Of a DNA stretch of 64,000 nt, positions 39,805 to 49,600 are shown in pieces (the first letter of the stretch is position 1; the number at the start of each line of letters is the position of its first letter). This DNA is from Rhizobium sp. 11515TR (lineage in GTDB: Bacteria > Pseudomonadota > Alphaproteobacteria > Rhizobiales > Rhizobiaceae). Below the pieces are notes generated by a model. It was given only the letters and a program-made list of their open reading frames with translations. It was not told the DNA's origin and did no database searches. The stretch is from positions 2,399,501-2,463,500 of the forward strand of contig NZ_CP022998.1 in the NCBI RefSeq assembly GCF_002277895.1. The letters run 5' to 3'. The translations under genes were made by a program, and so were the position numbers.

Positions 39805-41252
39805 CAGCCACGATCCTTGTCGCCGATGACGATGCGGCCATCCGCACCGTGCTCAACCAGGCTTTGAGCCGCGCGGGTTACGATGTACGCATCACATCGA
39901 ACGCTGCCACGCTCTGGCGTTGGGTCTCCGCCGGCGAAGGCGACCTTGTCGTAACCGACGTCGTCATGCCCGACGAAAACGCATTCGATCTGCTGCCGCG
40001 CATCAAAAAGGCGAGGCCGGATCTGCCTGTTTTGGTCATGAGTGCGCAGAACACCTTCATGACGGCCATCAAGGCATCGGAGAAGGGCGCCTACGACTAT
40101 CTCCCGAAGCCCTTCGACCTGACCGAGCTGATCGCGATCGTCGGTCGCGCGCTGTCGGAGCCGAAGCGCAAGCCGGCAAAAATCGATGACGATATGCAGG
40201 ACGGTATGCCGCTTGTCGGCCGCTCCGCCGCCATGCAGGAAATCTATCGCGTGCTCGCACGCCTTATGCAGACCGACTTGACGCTGATGATCACCGGCGA
40301 ATCCGGTACCGGCAAGGAACTGGTGGCGCGCGCCCTGCATGACTACGGCAAGCGCCGCAACGGCCCTTTCGTGGCCATCAATATGGCGGCCATCCCGCGC
40401 GACCTGATCGAATCCGAACTGTTCGGCCACGAGAAAGGCGCCTTCACCGGCGCGCAGACCCGCTCGACCGGACGTTTCGAGCAGGCCGAAGGCGGCACGC
40501 TGTTCCTCGATGAAATCGGTGATATGCCGATGGATGCGCAGACCCGCCTGCTGCGCGTGCTGCAGCAGGGCGAATACACGACCGTCGGCGGCCGCACTCC
40601 GATACGCACCGATGTCCGCATCGTCGCCGCGACCAACAAGGACCTGAAGCAAGCGATCAATCAGGGTCTGTTCCGCGAGGATCTCTATTACCGCCTTAAC
40701 GTCGTGCCGCTGCGCCTGCCGCCGCTGCGCGACCGCGCCGAAGATATTCCGGATCTGGTGCGTCATTTCATCCAGCAGGCCGAGAAGGAGGGGCTCGGTT
40801 CCAAGCGTTTCGACCAGGAAGCGCTCGAGCTGATGAAGGCTTACCCCTGGCCGGGCAACGTCCGTGAGCTCGAAAACCTCATTCGCCGGCTGATGGCGCT
40901 CTATCCGCAGGATGTCATCACGAAAGAGATCATCGATGCGGAATTGCGCGCGGATGTGCCCGACAGTCCGATCGAGAAAGGCCCGGTTCGCACCGGTACG
41001 ATGACCATCGCCCAGGCGGTGGAAGAGAATATGCGGACCTATTTTGCCGGTTTCGGCGAAAATCTGCCGCCGCCAGGCCTCTACGACCGCGTGTTGACCG
41101 AAATGGAATACCCGTTGATTCTCGCCGCCCTGACCGCCACACGCGGCAATCAGATCAAGGCGGCAGATCTTTTGGGCCTGAATCGCAATACGCTGCGCAA
41201 AAAGATTAGAGAACTGGGTGTTTCAGTTTACAGAAGCTCCCGCACGGCTTGA
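39801..41252 (+). CDS. ntrC: nitrogen regulator NtrC
   Basis: Sigma-54 activator of nitrogen-assimilation genes. The 483-residue protein has a receiver domain (phospho-acceptor D53 in VTDVVMPD), an AAA+ domain with Walker A GESGTGKE (166-173) and the sigma-54-contacting GAFTGA (213-218), and a Fis-type helix-turn-helix at the C-terminus ([19 protein letters not shown]). The start at 39801 is set by overlap with the ntrB stop; the longer open frame is inside ntrB. It is followed by ntrY after 277 nt. Confidence 0.97.
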   Translation: MTATILVADDDAAIRTVLNQALSRAGYDVRITSNAATLWRWVSAGEGDLVVTDVVMPDENAFDLLPRIKKARPDLPVLVMSAQNTFMTAIKASEKGAYDYLPKPFDLTELIAIVGRALSEPKRKPAKIDDDMQDGMPLVGRSAAMQEIYRVLARLMQTDLTLMITGESGTGKELVARALHDYGKRRNGPFVAINMAAIPRDLIESELFGHEKGAFTGAQTRSTGRFEQAEGGTLFLDEIGDMPMDAQTRLLRVLQQGEYTTVGGRTPIRTDVRIVAATNKDLKQAINQGLFREDLYYRLNVVPLRLPPLRDRAEDIPDLVRHFIQQAEKEGLGSKRFDQEALELMKAYPWPGNVRELENLIRRLMALYPQDVITKEIIDAELRADVPDSPIEKGPVRTGTMTIAQAVEENMRTYFAGFGENLPPPGLYDRVLTEMEYPLILAALTATRGNQIKAADLLGLNRNTLRKKIRELGVSVYRSSRTA

Positions 41253-41529
41253 CAATGCAATCCGATGCGTTGCATTTTCGCCACAATGCGTTGCTTAAAG
41301 GTCACGCAGTTGATTCGTCGTTTTTGCAGTGGCGATTCGTCTGGCCAGCTCTCCCAAAGGCAAGAGTTTGTCCGATTTTTCAGCTACTTGCAACGACGAC
41401 CTGAAGTAAAGGTTTCGCTCCTTGGCGAAGCCGGACGACAGTTCCCGCCTCTGCCTGTCACTCGCATGAAGGTCGTAATTGGCCATGCATTTGACCAGGG
41501 CGCCGACCGTCGCTCGGGCGTGGAGATTG
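41253..41529 (+). promoter_or_regulatory. ntrC-ntrY intergenic region with direct repeats
   Basis: No gene is seen. ATGCGTTGC occurs twice, at 41265-41273 and 41286-41294, with starts 21 bp apart, about two helical turns. The second lies inside CAATGCGTTG (41284-41293), which fits the CAA-N-TTG type site described for NtrX in Brucella. The ntrYX promoter is likely here. The distance to the ntrY start is about 240 nt. Confidence 0.4.
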
Positions 41530-43809
41530 ATGGGAATGATACAGGACGCGGTGTCGCCGGCGGCGAGCGACCAGACGGTTGTCAAGGTGACGGATCGTCG
41601 TGCTTCCTTTGCCCTACCTGGTCTGATCCTGGCCGGCGGCGCGCTTTTGTGCGCCATCGCGACCTTGCTGATGCTTCTTGGGCTGACACCGGTTGCCCCG
41701 ACATCATCTGTCGTTTTCACCTCGGTCGTTATCAATGGACTTTTCGTTCTGGGTCTGATCGCTCTGATCGCCCGCGAAGTGGCGCGGCTGATGAAGGCGC
41801 GCAGCCGTGGCCGTGCGGCAGCCCGCCTTCATATCCGCATCGTCGTTCTTTTCTCGATCGTCGCGATCACACCGGCCATTCTCGTCGCCATCGTTGCCAG
41901 CCTGACGCTCAATGTTGGCCTGGATCGCTGGTTTGGCGTGCGCACGCAACAGATCATCAGCTCCTCGCAGAACGTCGCGCAGGCCTATTTGATGGAGAAT
42001 GCGAGTTATCTACAGGGCCAGACCGTCTCGATGGCGAATGACCTGGAGCGCAACCGCTCGCTCTTCAACCTCGATCGCACCGGTTTTGCTGATCTGATGA
42101 CCCGGCAGGCGCGGGGACGCGGCTTGCTGGGCGCCTTCCTCGTGCGGCGCGACGGCACCGCCATCGTTCAGGCTGATATCAAGACCGAACGCCCGCTGCC
42201 GGCCATCCCGAAGGATGCGTTGGACTCTTCAGCCAATGGCCAGCCGACGCTCATCCCGCCGGGTGTGACCAACCTCGTCGGCGCGGTCATCAAGCTGGAT
42301 GAGCTTCCGGGTTCGTTCCTCTACACCGTGCGCGCTGTCGACCCACGCGTCATGAATGCCATGCGCATGGTTGAAGACAACACCGTCGAATACAAGGCGA
42401 TGGAAGCCGGCCGCATGTCGCTTCAGATTGCCTTCGCCGTCCTCTATATCGGCTTTGCTCTGATCGTGCTTCTGGCGGCAATCTGGACTGCCATCGCAAT
42501 TGCCGACCGTATCGTCAGGCCCATCCGTCTCCTTATCAGCGCTGCGGACAATGTTGCTTCGGGGAATATGAACGTGCTGGTGCCGGTGCGCTCGGCCGAC
42601 GGTGACGTCGGCAGTCTATCGCGCACCTTCAACAAGATGATTTCGGAAATTCGTACGCAGCGTGACGAAATTCTGGAGGCGAAGGATGAAGTCGACGACC
42701 GCCGGCGCTTCATCGAAGCGGTGCTTTCGGGTGTGACGGCAGCCGTGATCGGCGTCGAGCATGATCGGCGCATCACCATCGTCAATACTTCGGCTGAAGA
42801 TCTGCTGGCGCTCAAGAGTGACGAGCTCATTGGCAAGAACTTGTCGGAGATCGCGCCCGAGGTCGATCAGGTCGTCACCGAGGCAACGACGCGCCATCGC
42901 AGCGATTTCCGCAAGCAGATCAGTCTTGTTCGCGGCGGAACGGTACGCACGCTCAGCGTTCAGGTGACGCGTGAGGAATCGCGCGATGCCAACGAGTCCT
43001 ATGTCATCACACTCGATGACATCACCGATCTTGTCATCGCGCAGCGTTCGACCGCGTGGGCTGACGTCGCGCGCCGCATTGCCCATGAGATCAAGAACCC
43101 GCTGACGCCCATTCAGCTGTCGGCCGAGCGTATCCGCCGCCGTTTCGGCAAGAACATCGCCGATGCCGACCGCCCGGTCTTCGACCAGTGCACGGATACG
43201 ATCATCCGGCAGGTCGGTGATATCGGCCGTATGGTCGACGAGTTCTCCTCCTTCGCCCGGATGCCGAAGCCGACCATGGAGCCGACCGATCTGCGCGATA
43301 TTCTGCGCGACGCCGTGTTCCTGCGCGAAATGGGCAATACACATGTCCAGTTCGGGCGTGAGCTGGGCGACGAACGGCTCGAGGGCATGTTCGATGCGCG
43401 AATGCTCGGCCAGGCCTTCGGCAATCTCATCAAGAATGCCGTCGAGGCAATTGAAGGCGTACCGAGCGACCAGGCTCGCGAGCAGCCAAAGATCCTCGTG
43501 CGCTCATCGCTCGATCCGGATCGCGATCGCTTCACTGTCGACGTCATCGACAATGGCCGCGGCCTGCCGGTGGAAAACCGGCACAGCATTCTCGAACCCT
43601 ATATGACGATGCGCGAGAAAGGCACGGGCCTTGGCCTCGCCATCGTCAAGAAGATCATTGAAGATCATGGCGGGCAGATCGAACTCCACGACGCGCCAGC
43701 CGATTTCGACCAGGGCAGGGGGGCCATGATCCGCGTGCATTTGCCGCGCCGTGAGCAAGCCGCCGTCGCCCATACAGAAAATGACAAGGAAAGCGTCTAT
43801 GGCATCTGA
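41530..43809 (+). CDS. ntrY: sensor histidine kinase NtrY
   Basis: Membrane sensor kinase of the NtrYX pair, linked to nitrogen and redox control. The 759-residue protein has about four membrane segments (three in the first 125 residues, one near residue 310), a periplasmic stretch, a HAMP domain (RIVRPIRLLISAADNVASG), a PAS domain and a kinase core with phospho-acceptor H519 ([11 protein letters not shown]) and an ATPase domain with GTGLGLAIVKKI. The ATG at 41530 follows TGGAGATT; the frame is open to 41479. It overlaps ntrX by 11 nt. Confidence 0.95.
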   Translation: MGMIQDAVSPAASDQTVVKVTDRRASFALPGLILAGGALLCAIATLLMLLGLTPVAPTSSVVFTSVVINGLFVLGLIALIAREVARLMKARSRGRAAARLHIRIVVLFSIVAITPAILVAIVASLTLNVGLDRWFGVRTQQIISSSQNVAQAYLMENASYLQGQTVSMANDLERNRSLFNLDRTGFADLMTRQARGRGLLGAFLVRRDGTAIVQADIKTERPLPAIPKDALDSSANGQPTLIPPGVTNLVGAVIKLDELPGSFLYTVRAVDPRVMNAMRMVEDNTVEYKAMEAGRMSLQIAFAVLYIGFALIVLLAAIWTAIAIADRIVRPIRLLISAADNVASGNMNVLVPVRSADGDVGSLSRTFNKMISEIRTQRDEILEAKDEVDDRRRFIEAVLSGVTAAVIGVEHDRRITIVNTSAEDLLALKSDELIGKNLSEIAPEVDQVVTEATTRHRSDFRKQISLVRGGTVRTLSVQVTREESRDANESYVITLDDITDLVIAQRSTAWADVARRIAHEIKNPLTPIQLSAERIRRRFGKNIADADRPVFDQCTDTIIRQVGDIGRMVDEFSSFARMPKPTMEPTDLRDILRDAVFLREMGNTHVQFGRELGDERLEGMFDARMLGQAFGNLIKNAVEAIEGVPSDQAREQPKILVRSSLDPDRDRFTVDVIDNGRGLPVENRHSILEPYMTMREKGTGLGLAIVKKIIEDHGGQIELHDAPADFDQGRGAMIRVHLPRREQAAVAHTENDKESVYGI

Positions 43810-45163
43810 TATTCTCGTAGTCGACGACGAGGAAGACATTCGCGAAATCGTTTCGGGAATTCTTTCGGATGAGGGCCACGAAACCCGCACTGCGCATGAC
43901 AGCGACAGCGCGCTCGCCGCGATTTCCGATCGCGCGCCGCGGCTGATCTTCCTCGATATCTGGATGCAAGGCAGCAAGCTTGATGGTCTGGCGCTATTGG
44001 ATGAGATCAAGGCGCGCCATCCGGAGCTGCCCGTGGTTATGATTTCGGGTCATGGCAATATCGAAACGGCCGTGTCCGCCATCAAGCGCGGCGCCTTCGA
44101 TTTCATCGAAAAGCCGTTCAAGGCCGATCGCCTCATCCTGATTGCAGAGCGCGCGCTCGAAAATTCCAAGCTGAAGCGTGAGGTCTCCGAGCTGAAGCGC
44201 CGCACAGGCGACGCCGTTGAATTGATCGGCACGTCGGTAGCCGTGTCGCAGCTGCGCCAGACCATCGACAAGGTTTCTCCCACCAACAGCCGCATCATGA
44301 TCTTCGGTCCGTCGGGCTCCGGCAAGGAGCTCGTGGCCCGGATGATCCACAAGAAGTCGACCCGCGCGAATGGCCCCTTCGTGGCGCTGAACGCCGCCAC
44401 CATCACGCCGGAGCGGATGGAAATCGCCCTGTTCGGCACCGAAGGCTCGCCGGGGCAGGCGCGCAAGATCGGTGCCTTGGAAGAGGCCCATCGCGGCATC
44501 CTCTATCTCGACGAAGTCGGTGAAATGCCGCGCGAGACGCAGAACAAGATCCTGCGCGTCCTCGTCGACCAGCAGTTCGAGCGTGTCGGCGGCTCGAAGC
44601 GCGTGAAGGTGGATGTGCGCATCATCTCGTCTACCGCCTATAACCTCGAGAGCCGCATTGCCGAGGGGCTGTTCCGCGAGGATCTCTATCACCGCCTCGC
44701 CGTCGTGCCTGTGCGTGTGCCGGCCCTTGCCGAGCGCCGCGAAGATATCCCCTTCCTCGTCGATCAGCTGATGCGCCAGATTTCGGAGCAGGCGGGCATC
44801 CGGCCACGTCGCATCGGTGACGACGCCATGGCCGTGCTGCAAGCGCATGACTGGCCGGGCAACATCCGCCAGCTGCGCAACAATATCGAGCGGTTGATGA
44901 TCCTGGCGCGCTCTGACGGCGCAGAAACGCCGATCACGGCGGAAATGCTGCCGACCGACCTCGGCGACATGCTGCCGAAGGTCTCCGCCAAGAACGATTA
45001 CCACATCATGACCTTGCCGCTGCGCGAAGCCCGCGAAATGTTCGAGCGCGATTATCTCATCGCTCAGATCAATCGGTTCGGCGGCAATATCTCGCGCACG
45101 GCGGAATTTGTCGGTATGGAACGCTCGGCACTCCATCGCAAGCTGAAGTCGTTGGGCGTCTGA
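43799..45163 (+). CDS. ntrX: response regulator NtrX
   Basis: Partner of NtrY. The 454-residue protein has a receiver domain (phospho-acceptor D53 in IFLDIWMQ), an AAA+ domain with Walker A GPSGSGKE and a Fis-type helix-turn-helix C-terminus (NISRTAEFVGMERSALHRK). Where NtrC has GAFTGA, NtrX reads EGSPGQARKIGALE, so the sigma-54 contact loop is missing, as in other alphaproteobacterial NtrX. It probably acts with sigma-70-type polymerase. The start at 43799 gives the standard receiver N-terminus; earlier ATGs lie inside ntrY. Confidence 0.96.
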   Translation: MASDILVVDDEEDIREIVSGILSDEGHETRTAHDSDSALAAISDRAPRLIFLDIWMQGSKLDGLALLDEIKARHPELPVVMISGHGNIETAVSAIKRGAFDFIEKPFKADRLILIAERALENSKLKREVSELKRRTGDAVELIGTSVAVSQLRQTIDKVSPTNSRIMIFGPSGSGKELVARMIHKKSTRANGPFVALNAATITPERMEIALFGTEGSPGQARKIGALEEAHRGILYLDEVGEMPRETQNKILRVLVDQQFERVGGSKRVKVDVRIISSTAYNLESRIAEGLFREDLYHRLAVVPVRVPALAERREDIPFLVDQLMRQISEQAGIRPRRIGDDAMAVLQAHDWPGNIRQLRNNIERLMILARSDGAETPITAEMLPTDLGDMLPKVSAKNDYHIMTLPLREAREMFERDYLIAQINRFGGNISRTAEFVGMERSALHRKLKSLGV

Positions 45164-45212
45164 TCGGCCGCCCGACATTTCGAACATCACAGAATTCGGA
45201 TCAGGGGCTTTC

Positions 45213-46076
45213 ATGCCGAGAATAGCTTATGTCAACGGCCGCTACGTCAAGCACAGCGACGCCATGGTGCATATCGAGGATCGCGGCTATCAGTTCGCCG
45301 ATGGCGTCTACGAGGTGTGCGAGGTTCGTCATGGCGTGATCGTCGATCTGACGCGCCATCTCGATCGCCTCAACCGTTCGCTGAGCGAGCTGCGCATCGC
45401 CTGGCCGATGACGCGCCAGGCATTGATCTTGGTGATTCGCGAGACCTTGCGCCGCAATCATGTCCGCAATGGCCTATTCTATCTGCAGGTGACGCGCGGC
45501 GTTGCCCGGCGCGATCACGTCTTCCCACCGGCCGGCACGCCATCCTCGATTGTCGTCACCGCCAAGAGCACCGATCAGTCCGTGATTGCCAAGAAGAACG
45601 CCGATGGCATCAAGGCGATCACCGTCCGCGACAACCGCTGGGATCGCGTGGATATCAAGTCGGTCGGTCTGCTTCCGAACGCGATGGCCCGTCAGCAGGC
45701 CAAGGAGGCTGGCGCGCAGGAAGCGATCTATATCGATCACAACGGCATGGTGAAGGAAGGTGCGGCGACCAACGTCTGGATCGTCGATCACGACGGGAAT
45801 CTCGTCACTCGCCCGGCCGAACACGGCATCCTGCGTGGCATTACCCGCACGACGCTGATGGACGTCGCAGCCAAGCTCGATGTGACGATCGTCGAGCGAT
45901 TCTTCTCGGTCGAGGAGATGATGAAAGCCCGCGAAGTCTTCATTACAGCGGCGACAAGTATCTGTTTTCCGGTCGTTTCTATCGATGGAGAGACGATTGC
46001 GAACGGTCATCCCGGCAGCATGTCACAGAAAATTCGTGAAGCCTTTTTCGACGTTGCGGAAAAGACTGCGATTTGA
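45213..46076 (+). CDS. dat: D-amino-acid transaminase
   Basis: PLP aminotransferase of fold type IV, expected to interconvert D-alanine and D-glutamate for peptidoglycan. The 287-residue protein begins with YVNGRYVKHSDAMVHIEDRGYQFADGVYE. The likely PLP Lys is K149 in VDIKSVGLLPN, and E182 in VKEGAATNVW is the family Glu. A branched-chain aminotransferase is the main alternative in this fold, but the overall pattern fits D-amino-acid enzymes better. It is 49 nt after ntrX and upstream of hfq, a conserved arrangement in rhizobia. Confidence 0.88.
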   Translation: MPRIAYVNGRYVKHSDAMVHIEDRGYQFADGVYEVCEVRHGVIVDLTRHLDRLNRSLSELRIAWPMTRQALILVIRETLRRNHVRNGLFYLQVTRGVARRDHVFPPAGTPSSIVVTAKSTDQSVIAKKNADGIKAITVRDNRWDRVDIKSVGLLPNAMARQQAKEAGAQEAIYIDHNGMVKEGAATNVWIVDHDGNLVTRPAEHGILRGITRTTLMDVAAKLDVTIVERFFSVEEMMKAREVFITAATSICFPVVSIDGETIANGHPGSMSQKIREAFFDVAEKTAI

Positions 46077-46183
46077 TACCAACAATCGCTGGGGGGAGAG
46101 AATGAGGGTATCTCCCATCCGGGACCTTTGTATACCATGACATTCAACCGGCTCAGGTCGGCAAAAAAGAAAGAAGCGGCGCG

Positions 46184-46426
46184 ATGGCGGAACGTTCTCA
46201 GAACTTGCAGGACTTGTTTCTCAATACTGTTCGCAAGCAAAAGATTTCACTCACAATTTTCTTGATTAACGGCGTGAAGCTCACAGGTGTCGTAACCTCA
46301 TTCGACAATTTCTGTGTCTTGCTCCGCCGCGATGGCCATTCGCAGCTCGTGTACAAGCATGCGATCTCGACGATCATGCCGGGTCAGCCCATGCAGATGT
46401 TCGAGAGCGAAGAAGCCGCATCCTAA
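46184..46426 (+). CDS. hfq: RNA chaperone Hfq
   Basis: Hexameric RNA-binding protein that pairs small RNAs with mRNAs; in rhizobia it influences nitrogen fixation and many transport genes. The 80-residue protein has the Sm1 motif around [16 protein letters not shown] and Sm2 [10 protein letters not shown], the family's proximal-face block. AAGAAAGAAG lies upstream of the ATG at 46184. hflX follows after 78 nt, the usual hfq-hflX pair. Confidence 0.98.
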
Positions 46427-46504
46427 CTGGGACTTGCCGTTATCACGACACGCGATACCAAAAATGATTCCCTCATCCCGGAAACCGTAAAACACCGGGA
46501 TGAT

Positions 46505-47839
46505 ATGCGCGCTGTTGTCGTCGTCCCTGTGCTCAAACAGGCGCGTGCAACACGGACAGCTCAAGCCGACAATGCCATCTCTGTCACTCGACCGCCCGAA
46601 AGCCGGCTGGAAGAGGCCAAGGGCCTTGCGCTCGCCATCGACCTCGATGTCGTCAACGGCTCTATCGTTCCGATCAATGATCCGCGGCCGGCAACCCTGC
46701 TTGGGACCGGCAAAATCGAAGAGATTCGCGCGCTGCTCGACGAGTTCAATGCTGGGCTCGTTATCGTCGATCATCCTCTGACGCCCGTTCAGCAGCGCAA
46801 TCTTGAAAAGGCATGGAACGCCAAGGTCATCGACCGTACCGGCCTCATCCTGGAAATCTTCGGCCGCCGCGCCTCCACCAAGGAAGGCACGCTGCAGGTC
46901 GAGCTGGCACATCTGAACTATCAGAAAGGCCGGCTGGTTCGAAGCTGGACCCACCTTGAACGCCAGCGCGGCGGTGCCGGTTTCATGGGCGGCCCGGGTG
47001 AAACCCAGATCGAAGCCGACCGGCGCATGCTGCAGGAGCGGATCATCCGGCTGGAGCGGGAACTGGAGCAGGTGGTTCGCACCCGCCAGCTTCATCGCGC
47101 CAAGCGAAAAAAGGTTCCACATCCGATCGTGGCTCTCGTTGGCTACACCAATGCCGGTAAATCGACGCTGTTCAACCGCATCACCGGCGCCGGCGTTCTG
47201 GCGGAAGACATGCTCTTTGCGACGCTCGATCCGACGTTGCGTCGCATGAAGCTGCCGCATGGCCGCACCGTTATCCTCTCAGATACCGTCGGTTTCATTT
47301 CTGACCTTCCGACTCACCTGGTGGCCGCCTTCCGCGCGACGCTGGAAGAGGTGCTGGAAGCCGACCTGATCCTGCATGTCCGCGATCTCTCCGATGACGA
47401 CAATCAGGCCCAGAGCGCTGACGTCATGCGCATTCTCGGCGATCTCGGCATCGGCGAAGCTGAAGGCGCCGAGCGCATCCTCGAGGTCTGGAACAAGATC
47501 GACCGCCTGGAGCCGGAAGCGCATGACGCCATCGTCCAGAAGGCTTCGACAACAGAAAACGTCATTGCCGTCTCGGCGATATCAGGCGAGGGCGTCGATC
47601 GTTTGATGGACGAAATCAGCCGACGTCTTTCCGGCGTGTTGACGGAAACGACGATTACACTGCCGGTGGAAAAGCTGGCACTGCTGCCCTGGCTTTACAA
47701 TCATGCTGTCGTCGACAACCGCGAGGATAATGAGGACGGGACGGTGACGCTCGATGTTCGCCTGACCGAGACCGAGGCGGCTGAACTGGAGCGGCGCATG
47801 GGCAACGGCCCGAAGCCGCAACGCGAAGACTGGGAATAG
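46505..47839 (+). CDS. hflX: GTPase HflX
   Basis: Ribosome-associated GTPase that can split stalled ribosomes under stress. The 444-residue protein has the HflX N-terminal domain with GTGKIEEI, a glycine-rich linker (RGGAGFMGGPGETQIE) and a G domain: G1 GYTNAGKST, G3 DTVGFI, G4 NKID. The ATG at 46505 is the only one near the start. However, the frame is open back to the hfq stop and its 22 upstream codons look protein-like, so a non-standard upstream start is possible. Confidence 0.95.
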   Translation: MRAVVVVPVLKQARATRTAQADNAISVTRPPESRLEEAKGLALAIDLDVVNGSIVPINDPRPATLLGTGKIEEIRALLDEFNAGLVIVDHPLTPVQQRNLEKAWNAKVIDRTGLILEIFGRRASTKEGTLQVELAHLNYQKGRLVRSWTHLERQRGGAGFMGGPGETQIEADRRMLQERIIRLERELEQVVRTRQLHRAKRKKVPHPIVALVGYTNAGKSTLFNRITGAGVLAEDMLFATLDPTLRRMKLPHGRTVILSDTVGFISDLPTHLVAAFRATLEEVLEADLILHVRDLSDDDNQAQSADVMRILGDLGIGEAEGAERILEVWNKIDRLEPEAHDAIVQKASTTENVIAVSAISGEGVDRLMDEISRRLSGVLTETTITLPVEKLALLPWLYNHAVVDNREDNEDGTVTLDVRLTETEAAELERRMGNGPKPQREDWE

Positions 47840-47846
47840 GTGGGCT

Positions 47847-48695
47847 TTACGCCGACTTGACGCCTGCCAGCTGCCGCTCGATGGCTTTTGCTGACTGCCA
47901 GATTTCTTCCATCCGCTCCAGCGAGGCGCCCTCCAGCGTCTCGCCTTCAGCTTCCAGCGTCGTTTCGATATGATGGAAGCGGCGGCGGAACTTGGTGTTC
48001 GTGCCGCGCAGGGCTTGCTCCGGATCCGTGTTCACATGCCGGCCGATATTGACGACGGCGAAGATCAGATCGCCGAGTTCGTCGCTGACCTTGGCCTTGT
48101 CGCCGCTTGCAAGCGCTGCCCGCAATTCGCCGATCTCCTCCTCGATCTTGTCGAGGATCGGTTCCGGCGCCGACCAATCGAAGCCGACCTTGGCGGCGCG
48201 CTCCTGCAGTTTCAAGGCTTCGGTCAGAGCAGGGAAAGTCCGCTGCACCGAACCCAGGAAACCGGCCTTGAAATCTTCGGTGATGCCGCTCGTGGCGCGG
48301 CGTTCGGCGCGTTCCCGCTTCTCCTCGGCCTTGATCCGGTCCCATTGCAGCGTCACCGCGTCTTCGGTCTTGGCATCGGAGACGGCAAAGACATGCGGAT
48401 GGCGGCGGATCATCTTGCGGGTGATGGCGTGCACCACATCGCCGAAGGAAAACGCGCCTGCCTCCTCGGCGATCCGGGAATGGAAAACGACCTGTAGCAA
48501 GAGATCGCCGAGTTCGTCGCAGAGATCGTCGTTATCCTTGCGCTCGATCGCATCCGCGACCTCGTAGGCCTCTTCGATCGTATAGGGCTTGATGGTCTCG
48601 AAGGTCTGGACGATGTCCCAAGGGCAACCGCTCTCCGGGTTTCGCAGCGCCGCCATGATGTCGATCAGGCCGGAAATGTCTCGCGATGCTTCCAT
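47847..48695 (-). CDS. mazG: nucleoside triphosphate pyrophosphohydrolase MazG
   Basis: All-alpha NTP pyrophosphatase that hydrolyses nucleoside triphosphates to monophosphates, thought to sanitise the pool or tune alarmone signals. The 282-residue protein has the two MazG repeats: SGCPWDIVQTFETIKPYTIEEAYE with the metal-binding ELGDLLLQVVFH, and a second with EIGELR and SDELGDLIFAVVN. The start ATG is at 48695. It converges on hflX with 7 nt between the stops. Confidence 0.95.
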   Translation of the reverse strand: MEASRDISGLIDIMAALRNPESGCPWDIVQTFETIKPYTIEEAYEVADAIERKDNDDLCDELGDLLLQVVFHSRIAEEAGAFSFGDVVHAITRKMIRRHPHVFAVSDAKTEDAVTLQWDRIKAEEKRERAERRATSGITEDFKAGFLGSVQRTFPALTEALKLQERAAKVGFDWSAPEPILDKIEEEIGELRAALASGDKAKVSDELGDLIFAVVNIGRHVNTDPEQALRGTNTKFRRRFHHIETTLEAEGETLEGASLERMEEIWQSAKAIERQLAGVKSA

Positions 48696-48717
48696 CGTTG
48701 CCTCGGGTTTTGCTCTG

Positions 48718-49305
48718 TCAGTTCAAAGGAATGTCGTTGCCGTTCTTAGAGGCTTGGTAGTTCTCGGAGAGATCGGCATAGGCTTGCTTGATGCGCGCGG
48801 TCTGCTTCTTCAGCTCGCCCTTGCGCGGATCGGCTTCCGTCTCCACGAGGTCGGAGATTGCAAAGCTATTCCAGAATGCGTTTTGGCGGCGATAGCCGCC
48901 TGGTTCCAAGCCGAAGACCTCCTTCAGGATCTTGAGATCGTGCGGGATTGCGAAAGCATCCCGGGAGTCCTCGTGGCTGAAGAAATAGTGGAAATTGTCG
49001 AAGCCCGCCCAGGTGATCGCCGACATGCACATGGTGCAGGGCTCGTGAGTCGACAGAAAGATCAGATCCTTGGTCGCGGGTTTCTCGCCGAGTTCGTAGA
49101 AGCGCTTGAGGGTGTGAACCTCTCCATGCCAGAGCGGGTTTTCCAGTTCATTGTTGGTGTCCGCGATGACGAGCGAGAGATCGGACTTGCGCAAGATGGC
49201 CGCGCCGAAAACCTTGTTACCGGCAGCCACGCCCTTGCGGGTCAGGGGCAGGATGTCATGCTCGACGACGTTGAGGAGGCGTGCAGCGATGCTATTGTCA
49301 GACAA
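48718..49305 (-). CDS. nucleoside/cytidine-type deaminase
   Basis: A 195-residue zinc deaminase of the CDA/tRNA-adenosine superfamily. The zinc and proton-transfer residues are H60 and E62 in WHGEV, and the two cysteines in EPCTMC (C90, C93). The substrate is unclear: guanine, cytidine or a tRNA base. The frame is open to 49398, but the TTG at 49305 is chosen because GGAGAAAG lies just upstream and homologues begin at this level (SDNSIAARLL). It lies 22 nt upstream of mazG. Confidence 0.87.
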   Translation of the reverse strand: MSDNSIAARLLNVVEHDILPLTRKGVAAGNKVFGAAILRKSDLSLVIADTNNELENPLWHGEVHTLKRFYELGEKPATKDLIFLSTHEPCTMCMSAITWAGFDNFHYFFSHEDSRDAFAIPHDLKILKEVFGLEPGGYRRQNAFWNSFAISDLVETEADPRKGELKKQTARIKQAYADLSENYQASKNGNDIPLN

Positions 49306-49600
49306 GGGCTTTCTCCAACGATTTTCGCTGCAGTCTATAGGGGTTGCAAATGCGGCGGTATGCGTAAATAACTTAAAAACTGTGTTTGCCACAAGCAATA
49401 AAGCAGCTCGACAACGGGGTCGAGTCGTAAAAATCTATAGATTTTATAGGCTTATTGCAATCTGCTCGCCTGGTGAGTTTTGCTCAAATCCTTGTCAAGT
49501 CGAGCAAAAGAATACGCGCATGCATGGGCATTAGAATTTCTGTTTCTTCAATCTCTTGGCCGCAGGGGCGATATTCGCCAAATCTCGAAGTGGAATAGTG
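49306..49600 (+). promoter_or_regulatory. deaminase-cysG intergenic region
   Basis: About 295 nt without a gene, serving as promoter region for the deaminase (minus) and cysG (plus). It holds a perfect 16-bp palindrome AAAATCTATAGATTTT (49430-49445) and an interrupted palindrome TTTTGCTC (49478-49485) with GAGCAAAA (49502-49509). Either may be an operator for the sulfur genes; the second could also form a leader hairpin. Confidence 0.45.
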
